From NCBI GenBank assembly GCA_032073245.1, contig DAMANX010000020.1:35424-99423 (forward strand): a DNA stretch of 64,000 nucleotides. The letters are read 5' to 3'. Below the pieces are notes generated by a model. That model worked only from the letters and a program-made list of their open reading frames with translations. It did not search any database and was not told the DNA's origin. Below, one piece after another: positions 10,301 to 17,547 of this stretch; the first letter of the stretch is position 1; every line of letters starts with the position of its first letter. This DNA is from QVMG01 sp032073245 (GTDB lineage: Bacteria > Bacteroidota > Bacteroidia > Bacteroidales > Tannerellaceae). The translations under genes and the position numbers were made by a program.

Positions 10301-11044
10301 CAGATGGATAAGAGTTCTGCCGCAAATTCTTTATTTGGAGATGACAATGTTGTTGAAATATCCAAGCCTCCTATTCCAGCCTGTGAACGATGGAGCGACC
10401 TGGAAAGATTAAACAAGGAAAAAGAGCTAGTCGGTATTTACCTATCTGCCCACCCATTAGATGAATACAGGATCATTCTGGATTATGTATGCAACACCGG
10501 GGTTGTTGAACTAAATGAGAAGGAGGCTTTGAAAGGACGGGAAATTCTTATGGGAGGCATAGTTACAGATTTCCGGGAAGGAATGACCAAAACCGGGAAA
10601 CCTTATGGAATTCTTAAACTGGAAGATTTTACCGGTAGTGCCGAAATTGCTTTCTTCGGAAATGACTTTATCGAATATGGTAAATATGGCCGGCCGGGTA
10701 TGTATCTGCTTATTCGTGGACGTGTTGAACCTCGTCGTTGGCGCGAAGAGGAAATGGATTTCAAAATCGGAACAATCAGCTTATTACAAGATGAAAAAGA
10801 CAAGTTAATCCAACAGATTAGCATAACCTTACCGATACATGACCTTGATTCACCAACTATTACGGAATTATCCATATTGATAAAGAACAATCCGGGAAAT
10901 AGCCTGTTATACTTTAAGGTGATTGATGGTGAACACAATATAGCTCTCGATCTTTTCTCTAAAAACATTCGTCTGGACGTTTCCAGGGAGTTGATTGATT
11001 ACCTGAAAGGGAATGATAATATTGACTTTAAAATTAATAATTAA
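7394..11044 (+). CDS. dnaE: DNA polymerase III alpha subunit
   Basis: This is the replicative polymerase, 1216 aa. The N-terminal PHP domain begins with HLHVHTQYSLLDG and TDHGNMFG and contains a charged helical insert (about residues 60-105). The polymerase core shows GPGRGSAAGS and the catalytic PDIDIDFDDDGR acidic cluster. YRPGPM, the YQEQVM region and a C-terminal OB fold (about 1040-1120) follow. The length suits DnaE rather than PolC, and no proofreading domain is present. A weak -7 element TACCTTTA lies at 7331-7338. trxA follows 80 bp downstream with its own promoter. Confidence 0.98.
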   Translation: MEPFVHLHVHTQYSLLDGQASIDALVEKAQKDGMKAIAVTDHGNMFGIKEFFNKVHKKNSKYMGIIKDCQKELDSLNDKSNPTDEERERMAKLSEKIAEEQNHLFKPIIGCECYCARNGRHNKDGKENLSGWHLIILAKTLKGYKNLIKMVSLGWTEGFYGRPRIDKELLEKYHEDLIICSACLGGEIPKHIANGQMEKAEESILWFKNLFGDDYYLELQRHKTTDPMADQNIYPRQQEVNKTLIELSKKHNVKLIASNDVHFVNEEDAEAHDRLICLSTGKDLDDPNRMRYSKQEWMKTTAEMNQLFADVPEALRNTLEIADKIQYYTIDHEPLMPDFPIPDGFKDADAYLEHITYLGAKKKYGDNLTEEIRERINFELGVIKKMGFPGYFLIVQDFIAAARDMDVAVGPGRGSAAGSAVAYCLGITDIDPIKYDLLFERFLNPDRISMPDIDIDFDDDGRGKVIDWVTKKYGKEKVAHIITYGTMATKSAIKDVARVQKLPLSESNRLAKLVPDKIPDVKKMSLKAAIDFVPELKDAATSYDPVMRDTLKYAQMLEGNVRNTGVHACGIIIGKHDISDIVPVSTAKDKETGEEMLVTQYEGSVIEDTGLIKMDFLGLKTLSIIKEAVENIEQTTGEKIDIDRINIEDEKTYALYSAGKTTGTFQFESAGMQKYLRELQPSKFEDLIAMNALYRPGPMEYIPQFIARKHGREEISYDIPVMERYLKDTYGITVYQEQVMLLSRLLADFTRGQSDELRKAMGKKLIDKMNALKAKFIEGGKSNGHDEKVLLKIWADWEKFASYAFNKSHATCYSWVAYQTAYLKANYPAEYMAAVLSRNISNITEITKFMDECKAMDLQVLGPDVNESNLKFSVNKNGNIIRFGLGAIKGVGEGAVTNILEERKNGPFKNIFDFVERVNLSTCNKKNIEGLALAGAFDNFGIKREQFFASGGKDGETFLDTLVRYGGKFQMDKSSAANSLFGDDNVVEISKPPIPACERWSDLERLNKEKELVGIYLSAHPLDEYRIILDYVCNTGVVELNEKEALKGREILMGGIVTDFREGMTKTGKPYGILKLEDFTGSAEIAFFGNDFIEYGKYGRPGMYLLIRGRVEPRRWREEEMDFKIGTISLLQDEKDKLIQQISITLPIHDLDSPTITELSILIKNNPGNSLLYFKVIDGEHNIALDLFSKNIRLDVSRELIDYLKGNDNIDFKINN

Positions 11045-11046
11045 GC

Positions 11047-11076
11047 TTGTCGGGTGATGAAGATTGATTACTTTTG
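11047..11076 (+). promoter_or_regulatory. Promoter of trxA
   Basis: TTG (11047-11049), a 19-bp spacer and TACTTTTG (11069-11076) match the Bacteroides sigma-ABfr consensus. The ATG of trxA is 48 bp further on, so trxA need not depend on dnaE transcription. Confidence 0.7.
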
Positions 11077-11124
11077 AACTCGCAAAATAAAAAACAAATA
11101 TATTAACTAAATAGACAATCAATT

Positions 11125-11439
11125 ATGGCATTAGAAATTACCGACGCGAACTTTGAGGAGTATCTGAACTCCGGAAAACCTATGGTTCTTGACTTTTGGG
11201 CAGAATGGTGTGGCCCTTGCCGCATGGTAGCTCCTATTATCGATGAATTGGCAACCAAGTATGAAGGCCAGGTAAATATCGGCAAAATGGATGTAGATAA
11301 CAACAATGATGTAGTTGCCCAGTTTGGTGTACGCAATATTCCTACAGTTCTCTTCTTCAAAAATGGTGAAATGGTGGATAAGCTTGTAGGAGCAAACACT
11401 AAAGATAAATTCATTGAAAAGCTGGAAGCATTGCTATAA
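11125..11439 (+). CDS. trxA: Thioredoxin
   Basis: The 104-aa cytoplasmic thiol-disulfide reductase has the active site WCGPC (about residues 28-32), the cis-proline segment NIPTVLFF and the C-terminal GANTK region. Length and motifs are those of classical thioredoxin 1. It has its own promoter and an intrinsic terminator just after the stop, and is convergent with the mnmD-like gene. Confidence 0.97.
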   Translation: MALEITDANFEEYLNSGKPMVLDFWAEWCGPCRMVAPIIDELATKYEGQVNIGKMDVDNNNDVVAQFGVRNIPTVLFFKNGEMVDKLVGANTKDKFIEKLEALL

Positions 11440-11445
11440 GAATAA

Positions 11446-11480
11446 AAAGGGGCTGACTAAAAAGTCACCCCTTGTTTTTT
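11446..11480. terminator. Terminator between trxA and the convergent methyltransferase
   Basis: AAGGGG-CTGACT pairs with AGTCA-CCCCTT (one bulge) and is followed by TTTTTT on the plus strand. An A run on the other side lets it work on the minus strand too. The stem overlaps the last codons of the minus-strand gene. Confidence 0.75.
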
Positions 11481-12130
11481 ACTCCTCTTAGCATATGCCT
11501 CTTCCCCGGCGGCCCCGGAAGCCGCTCCATAGAAAACCCAGCAGCTTGCAAACTCCTCCGTACATCTCCTTTTGCACAATATGTAACAATAACTGCACCC
11601 GGAGCAGCATGTTCATAGAGAGAATCAAAAATCCTCTGATTCCACATTTCAGGTTGTTTATCCGGAGCAAAGGCATCAAAATAGATAAGATCAATTTCAT
11701 TAGGAAGAGAACAAGAATTACTATCTCCTTCTATTTTATGTAATATAAAGTCTTTAGTTATTTCTACCGGTTGATTCCAACAAGCTTTATGTAGGTTGAC
11801 AAACAAATCTTTTTTATCAGGCCATGCATATCCCCCATAATTGAGTGACTCAATCAATTCCAATTCCAAAGGATAACGTTCAACGCTATAATAGTAAATC
11901 TTCTTATCAGATATTGTTGCTGACTGTAATGAAAGAAAAGCATTCAATCCCGTACCGAATCCAATCTCCAGAACACGTATCCTCTCCTTATGAATAGCAT
12001 GTAAACCTGCCTGGATAAAAACATGCTTTGACTCTTGTAAAGCACCATTTACCGAATGATAATGCTCATCCATAGATGGAACAAAAAGGGTATGGCTACC
12101 ATCTTCTGTTTGTTGTATTATTCGCTTCAT
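11465..12130 (-). CDS. mnmD: tRNA U34 (mnm5s2U) methyltransferase MnmD-like
   Basis: The protein is 221 aa with a Rossmann SAM-binding motif (VLEIGFGTGLNAF, about residues 52-64). It also has the IYFDAFAPDKQPEMW signature of the MnmC N-terminal methyltransferase domain and the closing GPPGKRHMLRG. It corresponds to the stand-alone methyltransferase half of MnmC and lacks the FAD oxidase half, as is usual outside proteobacteria. It would methylate 5-aminomethyl-2-thiouridine at the wobble base of tRNAs. The methyltransferase fold is certain; the exact substrate is inferred from the family. Confidence 0.88.
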   Translation of the reverse strand: MKRIIQQTEDGSHTLFVPSMDEHYHSVNGALQESKHVFIQAGLHAIHKERIRVLEIGFGTGLNAFLSLQSATISDKKIYYYSVERYPLELELIESLNYGGYAWPDKKDLFVNLHKACWNQPVEITKDFILHKIEGDSNSCSLPNEIDLIYFDAFAPDKQPEMWNQRIFDSLYEHAAPGAVIVTYCAKGDVRRSLQAAGFSMERLPGPPGKRHMLRGVKNKG

Positions 12131-12245
12131 TCGCGTAGTGAAAGTTCTGAATTTGTAACATGCAAAGATAAGAAGTAATTCAAGACTCTCCTCTCCTCTT
12201 GAATCTTTTTAGAGAGAAATGGATAGCGTAGATGCAAAAGATTAT

Positions 12246-12253
12246 TACCTTTG
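12246..12253 (+). promoter_or_regulatory. -7 element upstream of the hybrid kinase
   Basis: TACCTTTG is a perfect TAnnTTTG box, though no clear TTG is seen 19-21 bp upstream. It overlaps a TTG codon at 12251 that could begin a longer frame, which argues that translation really starts at the ATG at 12326. Confidence 0.45.
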
Positions 12254-12325
12254 TATTTTGTATATAGTAATGCTTTAGTCATTCTTATTAAGTTATTGGC
12301 TTTAGAATATATCTATTTATTATTA

Positions 12326-15025
12326 ATGAATAAACGTGTTCAGTCCGTGAAGCACAGTATACCGTTTTTACGATATTGGTTCGTGTGTTTATGCCTAATA
12401 TGTTCTACAGTTCATGCCTTTGCCGAAGACATGAACCCTATCCTGATTATAAGTTCATATAATCCGGATACAAAAAACATGTCTGCTAATATCTCCGAGT
12501 TTATGGAAGAATATAAACGGTTAGGAGGCACTTCCACCATTGAATTGGAGAATATGAACTGTAAAAGTTTACCTGAAGCTCCTGCCTGGAAAGACAGAAT
12601 GAAGAACTTATTGGATAAACATAAAGGTGCACGAAAGCCCGGTTTAATCATTATATTAGGACAGGAAGCCTGGTCTTCTTATATTTCTCAGGACGAAGTT
12701 CCATTTCGCGATGTACCTCTTTTATGCGGAATGATCAGCCGTAATGCGATTCTGTTACCTGACTCTTCAGATGTACTTAAAGAATGGGAACCCACTTACG
12801 TAGATATTAAAACCTACGAAAGGGCATATCCTCTTTCCGGTTACTTGTATTCTTACGACGTATTGAGCAATATGGAGATGATCAACAGTTTATATCCGGC
12901 TACAGAAAACATTGCTTTAATCACTGACAATACGTATGGAGGGATTGCTTTACAAACATTTGTTAAGCAGGAGTTTAAAAAACTCCCCAACTATAATCTT
13001 ATCCTTATTGACGGAAGAAAAAATAATATCTATGATAATGTAGAGCAAATCAAGACATTACCTAAAAACACCGTTATTCTTATGGGAACCTGGCGCGTCG
13101 ATGTTAATGACGGGCATTATGTAGGAAATGCAACATATACCATGATGAGTGCAAATCCTTCTATTCCTGTTTTCACATTAACGGCTGTGGGCTTAGGGCA
13201 TTGGGCCATAGGAGGTTATTTGCCTGATTATGATAACAGAAATATGGGTAAAGACCTGGCCCATCAAGCTGTATCTATTCTCACCAATAAGGTCGACCCT
13301 AATGAAATAAAACCCGAAGTTATTCCCAATGTTTATACATTTGACGCTCAAAAGTTAAAAGATTTCTCTATTGATCGCAAAAAGCTACCTTCAGGCTATA
13401 TTCTAATTAATAATGAAGAAAGTATTCTCTCTCGTTATAAATTTGAATTACTGATCCTGGTTATAACTATTCTGGCTATTTTCCTTGTGATGGTATTGAT
13501 CTTCTTCATGCGAATGAAGAAAATGAAAGACAGTTTATTGGATTTACAAAAAGACAATACGCTGATCATGAACAATATGCAATCGTCTATACGATTTATC
13601 AAACCGGACTTTACAGTGAAATGGCAGAATGAAATTGATTTTCCATGCACCCCGGTATATGGACCTGATAACTGTTTCTTATCCGATAAGGGAAAACTAC
13701 CTTATTGCCCAAAATGCACCGTAGTGGAAGCTATGCGTACAGGAAAAACTGTTGATGTTACAAGAAGATGCAATAATGACAATAGTTATCTCCATGTACT
13801 ATCTACACCTGTGTTTGATGATAAAAACAATTTGCTGGGAGTAGTATTTAAAAAAGAGGATGTTACTAATCAAAAAAAGGTCGAGCACGAATTGCGTCAG
13901 GCAAAGGAAAAAGCAGAAGAATCGGACAAACTCAAATCAGCATTCCTCGCTAATATGAGCCATGAGATACGTACACCTTTAAATGCAATTGTAGGATTCT
14001 CAGGATTATTAGCAGTAACCGAAGATCAGGAAGAGAGACTTGAATATATTAATGTAATTAATACGAATAATGATCTTCTTCTCCAGCTTATAAATGATAT
14101 TCTTGATCTTGCTAAAATTGAAGCAGGAACGTTGGATTTCACCTATAACGATGTGGATGTGAATCGGCTCTTTTCCGATATTGAACAAACCTCCCGTATA
14201 AAAGTAAAACCAGGGGTACGCCTTGAATTTGACTCTAAAATACCGAATTGCATTATCTCAACAGATAAAAACCGTTTGTCGCAGGTCATTACTAACTTTA
14301 TTAATAATGCCATAAAGTTTACAGACGAAGGAAGTATCACCTTTGGATATCGCCATAAAGGGGATAAATTATATTTCTATGTAAAAGACACCGGCTGTGG
14401 AATGTCAGAAGAAGGAGCGAAGCAAGTATTCACTCGCTTTGTTAAACTAAACAGTTTCGTTCAGGGAACAGGATTGGGACTTTCCATTTGTGAAATGATT
14501 GTGAAAAAAATGGAAGGTGAGATTGGGGTAGACTCTGAATTAGGTGTTGGTTCTACATTCTGGTTTACTCTTTCAGACTCAGTGCTTAGAGGAGCCGAAG
14601 GTTATATCGATGAAGCGGTCGACATCAGTTCTTCTTATAAAATATCGACAAATTCAGGCCTCAAGCTAAAATTATTGATCGCAGAAGATAATGATAGTAA
14701 TTATATATTGTTTAAGTCAATGTTAAAGGATTACGATCTTTATCATGCCTGGGATGGTGAAGAAGCTGTGAAATTATTCCATGAAGTCAAACCTGATATT
14801 ATCCTGATGGATATAAAGATGCCGAAAATGGATGGCTACGAGGCAGTCAGCATTATCCGGGAGGAAGACCCATTGGTTCCAATTATTGCTGTTACAGCCT
14901 ATGCTTATGGAGACGATGAAAAAAGAGTGAAAGAGAGCGGTTTCAATCACTATATATCAAAACCTATTAATCCCGACAAACTACTTCAGTTGATTGAAAC
15001 TTATTTACATCAGGAAGAAGCCTGA
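12326..15025 (+). CDS. Hybrid sensor kinase with periplasmic binding-protein-like domain
   Basis: The chosen start (ATG 12326, 899 aa) puts a signal peptide (PFLRYWFVCLCLICSTVHAFA) at the N terminus. A periplasmic domain of about 330 residues follows (PILIISSYNPDT, GLIIILGQEAW), resembling ABC-type substrate-binding folds. Then come one membrane helix (about 372-396), a PAS-like segment with a CxxC pair (PYCPKCTVVEA), HisKA (SHEIRTPLNAI), an ATPase (DTGCGMS, GTGLGLS) and a C-terminal receiver (LLIAEDNDSN, LMDIKMPKMDGY). No output domain is present, so a phosphorelay to another protein is likely. Its 3' end overlaps the convergent kinase gene by 16 bp. The ligand is unknown. Confidence 0.9.
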   Translation: MNKRVQSVKHSIPFLRYWFVCLCLICSTVHAFAEDMNPILIISSYNPDTKNMSANISEFMEEYKRLGGTSTIELENMNCKSLPEAPAWKDRMKNLLDKHKGARKPGLIIILGQEAWSSYISQDEVPFRDVPLLCGMISRNAILLPDSSDVLKEWEPTYVDIKTYERAYPLSGYLYSYDVLSNMEMINSLYPATENIALITDNTYGGIALQTFVKQEFKKLPNYNLILIDGRKNNIYDNVEQIKTLPKNTVILMGTWRVDVNDGHYVGNATYTMMSANPSIPVFTLTAVGLGHWAIGGYLPDYDNRNMGKDLAHQAVSILTNKVDPNEIKPEVIPNVYTFDAQKLKDFSIDRKKLPSGYILINNEESILSRYKFELLILVITILAIFLVMVLIFFMRMKKMKDSLLDLQKDNTLIMNNMQSSIRFIKPDFTVKWQNEIDFPCTPVYGPDNCFLSDKGKLPYCPKCTVVEAMRTGKTVDVTRRCNNDNSYLHVLSTPVFDDKNNLLGVVFKKEDVTNQKKVEHELRQAKEKAEESDKLKSAFLANMSHEIRTPLNAIVGFSGLLAVTEDQEERLEYINVINTNNDLLLQLINDILDLAKIEAGTLDFTYNDVDVNRLFSDIEQTSRIKVKPGVRLEFDSKIPNCIISTDKNRLSQVITNFINNAIKFTDEGSITFGYRHKGDKLYFYVKDTGCGMSEEGAKQVFTRFVKLNSFVQGTGLGLSICEMIVKKMEGEIGVDSELGVGSTFWFTLSDSVLRGAEGYIDEAVDISSSYKISTNSGLKLKLLIAEDNDSNYILFKSMLKDYDLYHAWDGEEAVKLFHEVKPDIILMDIKMPKMDGYEAVSIIREEDPLVPIIAVTAYAYGDDEKRVKESGFNHYISKPINPDKLLQLIETYLHQEEA

Positions 15026-16011
15026 TTAGGTAATTTAATTGTAAAGAGAGTACCTTTACCAACAGTAGATTCAACTGAAATCGTACCATTATGCCTGTTT
15101 ATAATCTGCCGACATAAGCTCAATCCGATACCTGAACCACCCGACTTTGTTGTAAAGAAAGGGACAAATACTTTATCAAGGGCTTCAGGCACGATTCCTT
15201 CTCCATTGTCAGAAACTGTGAGTACAACCATTCTTTCCTGTTGAAAAGCCTTCATTTTTAACTCAGTAGACGTATTTCCTTTACATGCTTCCGTAGCATT
15301 TTTCAAAAGATTTATCAATACTTGCTCCAACAAAGCCCTATCAGCACATACATATAACGTTTCAGGTTGTACTGAATAGGTAAAAACCATATCATTCGCC
15401 TGAACCAATTTTTGAATGTCCTGAAAGAAATTTAACACCGAAAAAGAATAAACAACCGGTGCAGGTATACGTGTCAGTTTTCTGTAATTCTCTACAAAGT
15501 CTAATAATCCCCTGCTACGACGATGAATTGTCTGTATCGTTTGTAACATTATCTGATAATCTTTTTCATTCATCCCGTTTACTGTAGCCCGTTCGGTTAC
15601 AGTTTCCGACAAAGAAATTATAGGAGCAATGGAATTCATGATTTCATGAGTTAAAACCCTGATTAATTTCTGCCATGCTTCCATCTCTGCTTCTGTAACC
15701 ACAGATTGATATAATCTACTACGAAAAGCGTATAATGCATCATTCATGGAACGGGCCAATTCTCCTTCAACCCCTTTAACATTTGCCGAGAGGAAAGAAA
15801 CATTTAAATCGCCATAATGAATACTAGCAATCATTTGCTCCATGCGACGCATGCTTTTGCGCTGTTCATTGTACAAAGAAAAGCCTAAACCTATTATAGC
15901 CAGCCCCATCATAATAGCAGTAAAATAGAGATTCTTAACAAGCAGAAAGGCAGCTAAAAGGGAAAGAAGAATGATTCCTCCTATCTTAAAGATAACAGAG
16001 TAACGTCTCAT
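15010..16011 (-). CDS. Membrane sensor histidine kinase, partner of the sigma-54 activator
   Basis: The product is 333 aa, with two adjacent membrane helices (about 9-26 and 29-46) separated by only a few residues, so there is almost no periplasmic sensor and it must sense in the membrane or cytoplasm. A HAMP-like linker leads to the H box LTHEIMNSIAPIISLSE (His122), the N box NLLKNATEA, the D box VSDNGEGI, and FFTTKSGGSGIGLSL. This is the NtrB/NtrY style. Its ATG overlaps the TGA of the upstream regulator (ATGA, 16008-16011), indicating translational coupling. The cognate response regulator is therefore 16008-17375. Confidence 0.92.
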   Translation of the reverse strand: MRRYSVIFKIGGIILLSLLAAFLLVKNLYFTAIMMGLAIIGLGFSLYNEQRKSMRRMEQMIASIHYGDLNVSFLSANVKGVEGELARSMNDALYAFRSRLYQSVVTEAEMEAWQKLIRVLTHEIMNSIAPIISLSETVTERATVNGMNEKDYQIMLQTIQTIHRRSRGLLDFVENYRKLTRIPAPVVYSFSVLNFFQDIQKLVQANDMVFTYSVQPETLYVCADRALLEQVLINLLKNATEACKGNTSTELKMKAFQQERMVVLTVSDNGEGIVPEALDKVFVPFFTTKSGGSGIGLSLCRQIINRHNGTISVESTVGKGTLFTIKLPNQASS

Positions 16012-17375
16012 AAGGCAAGTTTTTCCAGTTTACGATATAAAGCGAAACGAGTGATACCCAACAATTCCGCCGCACGGGTCACATTCCCCTCTGAACGTTT
16101 CAAAGCTCTTTCTATAGCCTCTTTCTCCAATACATTCAGATTCAGTTCTTCTATACTTCCTTTTCTGGCTGCAGATGTCGGGCGTAACATAAAATCGTCA
16201 GGTTTTAACATAGAACCTCCGGAAAGAATAATAGCCCTTTCAATAGCATGTTGTAACTCACGAACATTTCCCGGCCACCCGTATTGTTGCAATTTATTAC
16301 GAGCCTCCCGGGTTATTCCTCTTAATTCTTTTTTATATTTTCTTGCATAGCGCTCCAGAAAATAGTCTGCCAACAATTGTATATCCTGACCACGATCGCG
16401 TAAAGGAGGGATATGTAATTCAATTGTATTAATACGATACAACAGATCTTGCCGGAAGTTCCCCTCCTCAACCATCTGATGTATATCCATATTAGTAGCA
16501 GAAATTAAACGGACATCGATAGGGATAGAACGGGTAGCCCCCAGACGCATAATTTGCATTTTCTCAATGGCCGTTAAAAGCTTTGCTTGCATAGGAAGGC
16601 TTAAATTTCCTATTTCATCCAGGAAAAGAGTTCCTCCTGATGCAACTTCCATTCTTCCGGGTTTATCTTTGCGGGCATCAGTAAAAGCACCTTTCTCATA
16701 GCCAAACAATTCACTTTCGAAAAGTTGTTCAGGTATACTTCCTAAATCTATCCCCACAAATATTCGATCTGCCCTTGGAGATTGATGGTATAAAGCACGT
16801 GCCACCATATCCTTTCCAGTCCCATTCTCACCTAATATAAGAATATTAGCATCAGTATCCCGCAATTTTTCGATAGTTGCATAAATATTTTGCATAACAT
16901 CACTCTCTCCAATGATCTCAAAACTATTATCTTCTGCTGTTCCAGTTAGAGCAACAACCTGCTTTTTAAGCTGTTGCACTTCTGTTCTGCTTTCCCTCAA
17001 TGCAAAAGCTGCCGATAAGGTAGCCAATAGCTTCTCTTTTTCCCAAGGTTTTGGTATGAAATCAGTTGCACCTGATTTTATAGCCCTTACTGCTTTTTCA
17101 GTATCTGCATACGCTGTCATGAAAAGAACAACTGCATCACGGTCTATCTTCTTTATCTTTTCCAACCAATGAAAACCCTCTTGCCCACTTATAGCATCCC
17201 GTTTGAAATTCATATCCAGAAGGATCACGTCCGGACAATAAGTTTCCATAAAATGCTCGATCCGCTCGGGTTGAGTCGTCACCCGTATCTGTTCCGTATA
17301 TGGTTCCAATAACAGATTAAGTGCAAAAAGCACATCTTCATTATCGTCTATGATTAGTATTTTACCTTTCTTCAT
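16008..17375 (-). CDS. Sigma-54-dependent response regulator (NtrC family)
   Basis: The protein is 455 aa from ATG 17375; upstream in-frame codons lack protein-like character. Domains are a receiver (1-125, phosphoacceptor Asp54 in VILLDMN), an AAA+ domain (about 150-385) with Walker A GENGTGKD (182-189) and Walker B TLFLDE, and a C-terminal Fis-type helix-turn-helix (EGNVTRAAELLGITRFALYRK). The sigma-54 contact loop reads GAFTDA (229-234) rather than the standard GAFTGA. A candidate -7 box TATATTTG lies at 17406-17399. The gene is divergent from the TolC operon, whose upstream region carries a sigma-54 promoter and paired dyads. Activation of that operon is the likely role. Confidence 0.93.
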   Translation of the reverse strand: MKKGKILIIDDNEDVLFALNLLLEPYTEQIRVTTQPERIEHFMETYCPDVILLDMNFKRDAISGQEGFHWLEKIKKIDRDAVVLFMTAYADTEKAVRAIKSGATDFIPKPWEKEKLLATLSAAFALRESRTEVQQLKKQVVALTGTAEDNSFEIIGESDVMQNIYATIEKLRDTDANILILGENGTGKDMVARALYHQSPRADRIFVGIDLGSIPEQLFESELFGYEKGAFTDARKDKPGRMEVASGGTLFLDEIGNLSLPMQAKLLTAIEKMQIMRLGATRSIPIDVRLISATNMDIHQMVEEGNFRQDLLYRINTIELHIPPLRDRGQDIQLLADYFLERYARKYKKELRGITREARNKLQQYGWPGNVRELQHAIERAIILSGGSMLKPDDFMLRPTSAARKGSIEELNLNVLEKEAIERALKRSEGNVTRAAELLGITRFALYRKLEKLAL

Positions 17376-17398
17376 CTTCTTTCCTTTTCTAATAGCAA

Positions 17399-17406
17399 CA
17401 AATATA
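17399..17406 (-). promoter_or_regulatory. Candidate -7 box of the activator gene
   Basis: TATATTTG on the minus strand, 24 bp before the ATG at 17375, with no good -33 TTG. The dyads at 17430-17464 lie just upstream, so autoregulation is possible. Confidence 0.35.
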
Positions 17407-17429
17407 GGTAATATGACAACAGGTTGTAT

Positions 17430-17464
17430 GTGCGAAGGCGCACGGATTTTGTGCGGAGATGCAC
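17430..17464. promoter_or_regulatory. Twin dyads, candidate enhancer sites for the activator
   Basis: Two identical dyads GTGC-N6-GCAC lie at 17430-17443 and 17451-17464. Their centres are 21 bp apart, two helical turns, so both face the same side of the DNA. They end about 57 bp before the -24 element, a normal place for NtrC-family upstream activating sites. Confidence 0.65.
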
Positions 17465-17520
17465 AAATATAGTCTGGCAAAAATGAACAATTACAACTAA
17501 TAATCAACAACTTAACTTCA

Positions 17521-17535
17521 TGGCATACTATTTGC
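17521..17535 (+). promoter_or_regulatory. Sigma-54 (-24/-12) promoter of the TolC operon
   Basis: TGGCATACTATTTGC matches TGGCACG-N4-TTGC, with the required GG-N10-GC (GG 17522-17523, GC 17534-17535). It sits directly upstream of the TolC gene and opposite a sigma-54 activator gene. Transcription should begin near 17546-17547. Confidence 0.75.
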
Positions 17536-17547
17536 CTAAGATTTGGC

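Noticed and set aside
12251..12325. Longer TTG start for the hybrid kinase
   Set aside because: The TTG overlaps a -7 promoter box, and the signal peptide fits the ATG at 12326.
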